Source: Pogonophryne albipinna
Taxonomy: Eukaryota > Chordata > Actinopteri > Perciformes > Artedidraconidae
Reading direction: 5' to 3'
Assembly: GCA_028583405.1 (NCBI GenBank)
Contig: CM053260.1
Span: 24,402,147-24,466,146 of the forward strand
Length of the DNA: 64,000 nucleotides
Every line of letters begins with the position of its first letter. The first letter of the stretch is position 1. This document shows, one piece after another, positions 56,801 through 64,000 of the stretch. Below the pieces are notes generated by a model. The model searched no databases, was not told where the DNA came from, and saw only the letters and a program-made list of their open reading frames with translations. The position numbers and the translations under genes were made by a program.

Positions 56801-59800
56801 AACCATAAATCTCTCCTGTCTTTTTTATAACACCACACATGTACAATTAGCATGGGCTTGTTTCTACAGAGGAGGCTTAAACTCACGTCGATGATGAAGT
56901 CAGTGAAGGGTTTCAGGCTGTCCGGCTCCTCTCTGCTCTTGCACAGCTCCTGTCTGTATTTGACCAGGAACAGAGCCAGGGTCTTCTCCTCCTTGGACAC
57001 CTTCAGCCGGAGGTCCATCCTCTCCACCTCCTCCGGGCGGCGGAAGAGAGCAGCCAGGATGGTCATGGGTTTGGGAGAGTGGTCTTTGGCTTTCTGCCAC
57101 ACTCGCTTAATCTCCTCCACGTTGCCATCTGGAGGCAAACCTGAGGAGCAGCAGACGTGACTTTAACAAGTACAACAACACAGAATACTACATTTTGCTG
57201 TTGGTCAAAAGCCGAAAAGTCTTAATATCCTTATAGAAATCGTCAGTGGTGACGAAATTACTTGAGAAGACTTCAACAATCAAGAGGCATTGAATCATGT
57301 CTGCCTATGACTAATACCAGAGTTCACATAAGTCAAGGGGCATTGAATCCACTCCATCTCAGGGAAGAAAATGTAATATTTCCTCATTTAGAATCAGCTC
57401 CAATGATCCGATTCTTGACACTACTGATCCCATTTACTGACGCATGTACTTTGCAAACAATGGCCAAATCCCAATGACCCTTAGGCCCCAGCCACACGAG
57501 GACGATAACGGTCGTATCCGCTACAGTTCTCTATCAAATAGACGGTTCGGCCACACGAGGCCGACATGGAAACGCATAAAACGATACCGATAACGGGTCC
57601 CTAGGTGGGTAGATCTGTGAACGAAACGCTCTGGGGGGGCAAATGCTCCGTGTTCACGCTTATACGATCATGTCCTGATAACGTTGAAGCAATAGCCCCG
57701 CCTCTCCCCACCTCTCCTGCTCAGAGATCAGCTGCTGGGCTCTCAGAAGAGGGGGAGGAAAAGAGAGGCTCCGTTTTTTATTATTATATAGAGTCGTTAT
57801 CAATTTGTTTTAAAGCTCAATAAATAACAAAGAAGACCTCTGACCGGCACTTTTCTAATTTTGTCCGGAAGATTTAAACTTTAACGGAAAAAAAATCTAA
57901 CTGAAACTCTGCCGCGCGGTCACCTCGTCCCTTGGAAGAGGCGGAGAGGTGGGTGTTTGTCATCTGCTGGTGGACTACCGGAGAGTAGGAGCAAACACTT
58001 GCCTCTGGGAGGGAGAAAAAGAGCCAGAGCGTCCACAGCGGAGAATAAACAATTCAATTCAAAACCTTTATTTATCCAGGTAAAATCCCATTGAGATCAA
58101 TGATCTCTTTTTCAAGGGAGACCTGCAGCAGTAGGTTCCACAAGAAGACATAAAAACATAAACAACAGAACAACAAAAGGACATCATACAAACAGAAGGG
58201 CAACCATGGCAACCATGCGCGGGAAGTCTTCTTCGCTGCTTTTGTGGCAGGACTACAGCGCCCCTTACAGGCCTGGCATATGTACGACAGCGTCTCCAGC
58301 GCTTTCGAGCGGTCTCGTGTGAACGGACACGTTTCTGGTGCCTGTTGCGTGTGGACGGAAGACTTTTTTGATATCGATTTTGGTCCGTTTGCGTTATCGT
58401 CCTCGTGTGGCTCCAGCCTTAAAGCCCGAGCAGCTGACCCTAAGGGACTTTCATTAACATCAGCCGGTAATTGCTGGAGAGCGAGGGGCTGCAAAGAGCT
58501 GGAAGTGGTGTACATTAGGAAGGGACAGCACTTTGCAACACATCACTTTAAGTGCAGTTGTGGGTTTGGGACTTTTCATTTAAGGTGTTCACTTCCTTAG
58601 AGGCCAAAGCAATTTAGGAATTTGTCCCTTATATGACCAGGCTTACAGAGTGGAAGAGAGGTGATTGTCAACTCGGTTTTGTTAAAACTACACAATAAAT
58701 GGTTGATGCATACGTTACATGTGTTTATGTAGTGAAATATACTAAGCTGAACACCCATAAGCGCACCAAATGTCTGCTAAGGGAGCCCTTATGCACTGTA
58801 ACAGATGAACCATACGCACAGGCATATCAAGCTGGAATACACCACAAACTCTGCAAGTGTAGGATTTGGGATTGCACCAATGACTTATTAGCATGCTACA
58901 TGTTCTCTCAGAACATTTTCAAAAAGAATTGGAAGAGATGTTCCAACAGGTGGGGACAAGTTTATTTAAAGGTCCCATGTCATGGCCATTTCCACTGATC
59001 ATAATTCCATTGTTGAGGTCTACTAGAATAGATTTATATTGTGCAATTTTCCAAACTCACATTGGTTTCTCAAACAGCATCTCTGTAAACTGCGTGTATT
59101 CACTGAATTTCACTCTCTGCCTTTAACGGCTCGTTGTAGCTCCAATAGCTCCAGCCCCCCCCTCCCTGTGAGCACAGTGTGCTCTGATTGGTCGGGACGT
59201 TGTGAATCGCGCTGAGCTCCGTGGAGGTGTTGTTTCCTTGTTTAGCGATACACAGCGAAACACAGCCAAACTCATCCTGAGCACACACAAAGTCACAGCC
59301 GAAGTAAAAACAATAAGTGTGGCTTGATATCGAGTGAGAAAAAGGTTGATAAACGCTGTGAGAATGGGTCTGCAGAGAGAAGTTCGCCGCGATCCCAACT
59401 GTCTGTTATCAGCCTGCAGCCAGGGAGGAGAAATCAGCAGAGCTGCCTGCACTGAGTGTGTGAAGAAGTCCGTGGATTGGTCAATTTGGACCAATCAGCG
59501 GGGGCTTAATGTAACGGCTCCGCGGACGTAACGTAACGGCTCCACGGATTGGTCCATTTCGTTCCGGGTACGGTTGACATCATGCGTACCCGGAAGAATC
59601 AAATGGACAATGACGTATCTCCAACGAGGCGTTTTGAGGAGGTATTTTCTGTGTTAGAGTTTTACTCGCTACAGGGTTGAGGGTTTTGACTCTGCAGACC
59701 GTTTACATGCAGCAAAACCTTCATAACACACAAGGGGACGGGTAATAACCGGAAAAGCATGACATGGGACCTTTAAGTGCAACCTTTTCTAGTGTGTTCT

Positions 59801-62800
59801 TGAGGAAATAAATATTTAAACATATTTCATAATGGACCCACAAGCTCTTTGCTAAATGTCATCGTTGTCTCCTCTCTTTTATACTTTCCACTCCATTTGT
59901 GTGCATTATCTGAAAAAAGGCGAAAACTAATGATCTTTGAAAACCTTTGATTGCTCCCCCTCTCACCTAAGTACTGGACCAGCTCCAGACTGTACATCAG
60001 CTCCAGCAGGTGATCAGCATGGTTACCAACAACCATCTTCTTCAGCTCCGTCCAAATCCGTTCTCCAGATATCGCTGCAAGGCCACGACGGTTTTCCCGG
60101 ATGGCGACCAGCGTCTTCGGGTCATGGCGGTCGGGCTCCGGAGCCACCCTGCCGTAAAACCTGGGGGGGGGGGGGAATAAGAGACTGGAGGTTGAGGTTC
60201 TTGTACGTCAAACAAATACAAATTATGAATTTCTTCTTTCTTTCATTGGCTATTTTAGTTCAAAGTGAGATGAGGGATAAAGTAGAAATATAATAATAAT
60301 GTATTACATTTTCCTTTTAAGGTGTTGGGAAAATACTGAATGTACTCTTCCAATATCAGAGTAGCAGATGAAAACAAAGAGCATGTGAAGGACACTGTTC
60401 AGGAACTAGTTGTACCAAATGCCCTAACACAAGGTTAAAGGGAAATAAAGACATCCCACCTGAAATAGCGCAGTATTCTCAGGTAGTCCTCTTGGATTCT
60501 TTGTTCAGCGCTGCCAACAAAGCGGACTTTGCGCTCCTTCAGGTCTTCGTATCCTTTGAAATAGTCGTATAAGGTGCCATCAAGCCCTGTGAGAGAGTAA
60601 AATAAAGACAACACATCATAAACTTCTGACAAGTATAATTAATCGTGATAAAATAGGTGACAATGTCTTGTGAACTAATACCAAACACAGATACAAGTCC
60701 TTTAATTGAGTGGAAAACAAACACAAATACCTAAAAACATGGAGTTGATGGTGAGGTCTCTGCGCTCAGAGTCTTTCTGCCAGTCCGTGGTGAACTCCAC
60801 CTCTGCGTGACGTCCATCCGTCTGAACATCCACCCGCAACGTGGTCACCTCGAAGTTCTCATTGTGTAGCTGTGAGCGAAACCGATAAACAAAACAAAGA
60901 TGATTAAAAAAGGCAAAATAAGAATGATGCCTAATGCCTGGAGACGTGTAAATATGGCCGCATTCTGAAGTCAAAGCCACTCTCTTAGATGAAGGTAAGC
61001 AGTATTTCAGACGGCAAGTGTCTAATGTGGAAAGGAAAACATATACAATGAGTAACCCAAACACATGGCTGATAATAGATGGAGAAAATTGATAGAATAT
61101 TGCAAAAACTAAAATACAACTTTAATGCTCTTTTTTTAATGAGGGCCCAAACCCTGAGCATGTTTTCCTTTCCTTCACTGCACACTGGTTCCTTCACTGC
61201 ACACTGGTTCTTTTCAGTTCTGCTTACCTGCTGATTGTGAGTCTGCACATTTGTATATGTATATGTATTCAAGTAAGTATGTATGCATATGAACATGGGT
61301 ATAGCTGGGTATGCGTGTATGAATGGTTATTTATAAATTCAGCACTGTGCTCGACCTTCGATGAATATGAATAGAAGCGACTGGGAGACATAATGAGAAC
61401 ATATCTAGGTCCCCTCTGCATATCATTGCTCTGTAATCAGCTTTACTTTCAATTTCAATATGCTTTTTATTTCATTTTCGTTTTGTTTTTTGATTCTTTG
61501 TTGAGATTTCCCTTATGTAAAACAAACCTGAGTTTGTATTCTGAGCGAATCGCATCTGTTACGGACTAAGTATATAAATACAAATTATTTTAAAAAGGAA
61601 AAAAAGAAATATGTTGTGTGACAATCAGCAAATGCTATGAGAACAGTGACTCTTCTATTTATCCAAAAACTGTTATATTATTAAAAGGTTAAGTAATCCA
61701 GCAGCAACAGCATATAAAGTAATTCAATTTTGCTCCACATTTACCAGCTTTGATGAATACATAAATGCATCAATAGTCATAATCCAATCATTTAATACAT
61801 ATGATTATGTAATGGGCTATTATGCACAATAAGTACTTTTAAGTTAAGCTAATGTTCTGCAAAAGTAAAGGACTTTGCAAATAGTTGAAGTAGTGTTTAC
61901 AGCAGCTTGAAAGTGGAAATGGAACTAATTGAAAGCAGGATACAGTTACATCCTGCGTGCCTCTTACTCTTGCTGTAATGGTCCCATGCTTCTCTCCTTT
62001 GTTGTTGATCATCCTGATGCCAGCTTTCTGGAACATTTGCTTCATCTCCTCTGGAGTTGCTGTGGTGGCAAAGTCCACATCGTCAGGCCGCTTCCCAGAC
62101 AGCAGGTCCCGCACCGCGCCGCCAGCGATCCTCAGCTCATGCTGGTGCTTCCCAAACAACTCTGGAAACAACAAACACACACTTTAGGGAGATTTTACAG
62201 AGGATATGTGTCAGGGCACACAAACAATTGCACTAGCTTGAATTAAACTTGAAAGGCATAACCTGAGAAAACTAAAATGTTTTTGTTGTGTCTGCCTGAC
62301 TGCAGTTCTCACTTTGCCTATTAGTCTTATATGCCTATTGCTTTTTACTTAATATACAATTATTGTTGCTTGCAGAACAGCTTTTGAAATGTTCTTCAGG
62401 CTTAACATTTGTATGAAGTTCTAGTTTACCAAACACATAATCATATTTGACCCATATTAGGGTGAAATGTTCAAACAAGGTGAGCACATCAGAACATGTT
62501 GGCCTCTCCTGTGTCGATTTTGACTGTTTGCCTTTCATTTGTATCAGGCCTAGTACCATATTTTTTGAATGAAGAGCAATACTCAAATCAGATGAATACA
62601 GTTCCACCAAAATACTATTATGTTTCATAAGTAATCCTCTTCACAGAGACAGTATTTCGAATAAGTCTCGCACATGTCTTTATCTACACTACTGTACTGT
62701 AAGAGTTGTTAAAGCCACCGCCAACGGAGACCCACGCCCCCCCTGAAAAATTTTTATAATTGTTTTTATATATATATATATATATAGCACCAAATAGCAA

Positions 62801-63245
62801 CATTGAACATGTGCTCTTTTATTAAATAAACTAAACGCTTTCATTTTAAGTTGTGAGGTTAGTGTTTTTGACCCTAAGAAACACTGATGCATTAATCAAT
62901 AACAATAATCCACAGCTCCTCTCTCTGCTCCAGAGGATTAAAAAAACAAAAAACAAAGCAGTAAACCTAGGGGAAACACTGCATATTATTGATCTAATAT
63001 GTTCCTCTTTGAACCTTATTACTTGTTCTATTGTGAAAGTTCACTACCTAGCTTTACTGAAGACAAGAGGTCTGTATCAGCACTGTTTAGAGCTGTGTTT
63101 GTTGTCACATCTCACCTGCTAGTCCCTTCAGCCCCTCACTGAACAGAGACTTGAACTCACTGGTGTTCAGCTGCATGGTGAAGAGACTCCTCCAATAGAA
63201 AGCTGTTCTACCAATCACCCGAGGCTTCAATATCCTGCTCCACAT
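53891..63245 (-). CDS. trnt1: CCA tRNA nucleotidyltransferase 1, mitochondrial (CCA-adding enzyme), 427 aa, seven coding exons
   Basis: Adds or repairs the 3' CCA of tRNAs in mitochondria and cytosol. Coding exons on the minus strand are 63116-63245, 61968-62161, 60731-60869, 60460-60586, 59967-60160, 56887-57140 and 53891-54136. All have GT/AG sites and compatible phases, total 1284 nt. Residues 1-23 are basic and Trp/Tyr-containing ([13 protein letters not shown]), consistent with a mitochondrial targeting peptide. M24 ([10 protein letters not shown]) aligns with an internal Met of the human enzyme. Class II nucleotidyltransferase marks are [12 protein letters not shown] (53-64), DVD at 71-73 for metal binding, [19 protein letters not shown] (144-152), and the base-selecting EDYLR (187-191) with RILRYFRFYG. 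The C-terminal body ends [15 protein letters not shown]. The length is close to the human 434 aa. An acceptor TTTGTACAG directly before the ATG implies a non-coding first exon upstream. Introns hold several DNA transposons. Head-to-head with arl6ip5. Confidence 0.97.
54160..54662. mobile_element. TTAA-target non-autonomous DNA element in last trnt1 intron
   Basis: TTAA at 54156-54159 and 54663-54666 flank termini AGGTCGCCTAATTAT and (reverse complement) AGGTCCCCTATTATAC. There is a C-run at 54388-54401. TTAA targets with purine-starting ends suggest a Kolobok-like element. A relative of the right part lies at 10795-10951. Confidence 0.8.
55536..56640. mobile_element. Non-autonomous hAT element, 1105 bp, perfect TSD, in last trnt1 intron
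   Basis: TAGTGTTAATTT and AAATTAACACTA are exact inverted ends, and CTTGCATT is repeated exactly on both sides (55528-55535 and 56641-56648). Subterminal zones are packed with TTTTAGTC and TCGTC/TCGTCAACG motifs. The centre (55900-56350) is more complex, with no recognised ORF. Confidence 0.95.
57484..58418. mobile_element. Harbinger-like DNA element with TTA target duplication, in trnt1 intron
   Basis: The ends are GGCCCCAGCCACACGAGG and (reverse complement) GGCTGGAGCCACACGAGG. Both are followed by ACGATAACG, and both are flanked by TTA (57481-57483, 58419-58421). A 3-bp TTA target fits PIF/Harbinger. No transposase. A LINE 3' end is inserted inside. Confidence 0.78.
58052..58192 (-). mobile_element. 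LINE 3' end inserted in the Harbinger-like element
   Basis: The reverse complement of the LINE tail at 32522-32668: CCCATTGAGATCAATGATCT, then AAAGGACATCATAC. A tail of AATTC/AAACC repeats lies at the 3' end. It is 5' truncated to about 140 bp. Confidence 0.85.
58970..59772. mobile_element. TTAA-target non-autonomous DNA element (Kolobok-like), 803 bp, in trnt1 intron
   Basis: AGGTCCCATGTCATGGCC and (reverse complement of the right end) AGGTCCCATGTCATGCTTTT form a 15-bp inverted repeat, flanked by TTAA (58966-58969, 59773-59776). A truncated relative is at 8838-8995. There is no transposase. Confidence 0.88.
60163..60175 (-). other. trnt1: Pure-C polypyrimidine tract at a trnt1 splice acceptor
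   Basis: On the minus strand the intron before exon 59967-60160 ends with 13 consecutive C and then AG|G. The tract lacks T apart from the bases further upstream (TCTTATTC). Confidence 0.9.
62162..63115. other. trnt1 first coding intron, no element with clear ends
   Basis: AT-rich intron with a short (TA)n run at about 62768-62786. No RNA gene or repeat termini were recognised. Confidence 0.5.
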
Positions 63246-63889
63246 CTGTACAAACAACAAATAAGTTATCAAGTGTTTGTTATTTAGAGCTTTTTGAGAG
63301 CTAGCTTACTGTTAGCTACATGTCATTGAAGTCACGCTGGCTGGCTGACTTGTAAAGCTGCTCAAACATCGCGAGAACATGAGAAACAACATGGCAATGT
63401 TAACGCTTCAAACATAACGTACACAACTGAGAGCCACTCATATATAAAGTGTTATTACCAGACAACGCTACTATCACTTTATGATATCCTTCTCTGACAT
63501 GAGCATGCAGCTAAGCAGGAAGTGTTTCGGTGGTTTCTGACCAATAGCGTGAGGTTTAATCACGCCGACGAGAGCAGCTTACTGTCCACAACTGATCGCG
63601 AGATTTCAGTTTGGTGGTTTAGTGACTTTATTTATGTAACTGGATAGACCCCTTGCTTTGTTGTTAACGATTATCTATTCTTTATTTGCAACATTCAATG
63701 TTATTGACAGAAAATAAGTGACTAAACGGTTTGGAAATGACTCTTGATTAATAAAGTGAACACAAAAAAAACACGCCAACGAGAGCAGCTTGCTGTCTAC
63801 AACTTCTCGCGAGAGTTCAGTGTGTTGCTTTGGTGACTTCAAGGCTTGTGATGACGTCCTGTCAGATCAGAACACGGAGCTGGCAACAA
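63246..63889. promoter_or_regulatory. Putative bidirectional promoter region between trnt1 and arl6ip5
   Basis: Lies between divergent start codons 645 bp apart. It contains TCGCGAGA at 63369-63376, 63596-63603 and 63807-63814, an ETS-like AGGAAGTG near 63517, and an ATTGG/CCAAT motif at 63541. A ~70-bp segment (63561-63630) is repeated with about 80 percent identity at 63772-63841. No convincing TATA box. The trnt1 non-coding first exon should also lie here. Confidence 0.65.
63805..63814. promoter_or_regulatory. TCTCGCGAGA palindromic core promoter motif
   Basis: A perfect 10-bp palindrome 75 bp upstream of the arl6ip5 ATG. This motif is known as an activating element of TATA-less vertebrate promoters, bound by BANP. 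Two weaker copies lie upstream. Confidence 0.8.
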
Positions 63890-64000
63890 ATGGCTAAAGT
63901 GGAGGTGACTCCGCTCAGATCCTGGGAAGACTTCTTCCCCGGCTCGGAGAGGTTCTGCAAACCGGACGGGAAGGACCTGACAAGATGGGGCAACAGGGTG
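63890..64000 (+). CDS. arl6ip5: PRA1-family protein arl6ip5, start of coding sequence (first 37 codons, cut by window end)
   Basis: ATG 63890 opens a frame to the window end: MAKVEVTPLRSWEDFFPGSE, then RFCKPDGKDLTRWGNRV. The PLRSWEDFFPGSERF and RWGNRV blocks match the N-terminus of ARL6IP5 (JWA/PRAF3), an ER membrane protein of the PRA1 family that binds ARL6 and glutamate transporters. The related PRAF2 has a different start (no DFFPGS block as I recall it), so ARL6IP5 is preferred. The membrane segments and the rest lie outside the window. The CGCGAGA-motif promoter just upstream is shared with the divergent trnt1. Confidence 0.9.
   Translation, partial: MAKVEVTPLRSWEDFFPGSERFCKPDGKDLTRWGNRV

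Noticed and set aside
63890..64000. praf2 as identity of the right-edge gene
   Set aside because: The PLRSWEDFFPGS block fits ARL6IP5 better; only 37 codons are available, so this is a preference and not proof.

Overview
The window is vertebrate nuclear DNA, almost certainly from a ray-finned fish. It holds spliced genes with GT/AG introns (trnt1, a vasotocin V2-type receptor and the first exon of arl6ip5). It also holds many teleost-style repeats: hAT, piggyBac-like, Harbinger-like and TTAA-target DNA transposons, L2-type and other LINE 3' ends, a SINE tail, and long CA/GT, CT and ATT microsatellites. The species cannot be named from sequence alone. No bacterial, phage or CRISPR content is seen.

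Layout. Positions 1-51,300 are gene-poor and built largely from mobile elements. A broken hAT transposase (zinc finger plus DUF4371-like type) lies at the left edge, and a shortened relative lies at 15.2-16.2 kb. Between 16 and 26.7 kb there is a patchwork of LINE ends, a three-copy minisatellite, a 1.6-2.1 kb near-identical segmental duplication (19.2-21.3 and 23.9-25.5 kb), a hAT MITE with perfect target-site duplications, and a piggyBac-like element. At 28.8-31.8 kb three DNA elements are nested. A LINE reverse-transcriptase fragment follows. At 34,853-39,448 sits an apparently complete autonomous hAT transposon with a perfect 8-bp target-site duplication and an intact two-exon 632-aa BED-finger transposase. 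At 46.2-48.4 kb another three-level nest of DNA elements is found.

The right 13 kb is genic. A V2-type vasotocin/vasopressin receptor gene (51,326-53,250, minus strand, two exons, 364 aa) is followed by trnt1, the CCA-adding tRNA nucleotidyltransferase (53,891-63,245, minus strand, seven coding exons, 427 aa). The trnt1 introns carry at least four DNA transposons. trnt1 is head-to-head with arl6ip5 (starts at 63,890, plus strand). The 645 bp between the two start codons contain three TCGCGAGA motifs, one in the full palindrome TCTCGCGAGA, plus a diverged ~70-bp tandem duplication, consistent with a TATA-less bidirectional promoter.

The host genes do not form one pathway: a membrane hormone receptor, a tRNA-maturation enzyme and an ER membrane protein are simply neighbours. 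The main biological content is layered transposon history and one potentially still-mobile hAT element. All exon boundaries were set by hand from GT/AG sites, frame continuity and family knowledge; no alignment was run.
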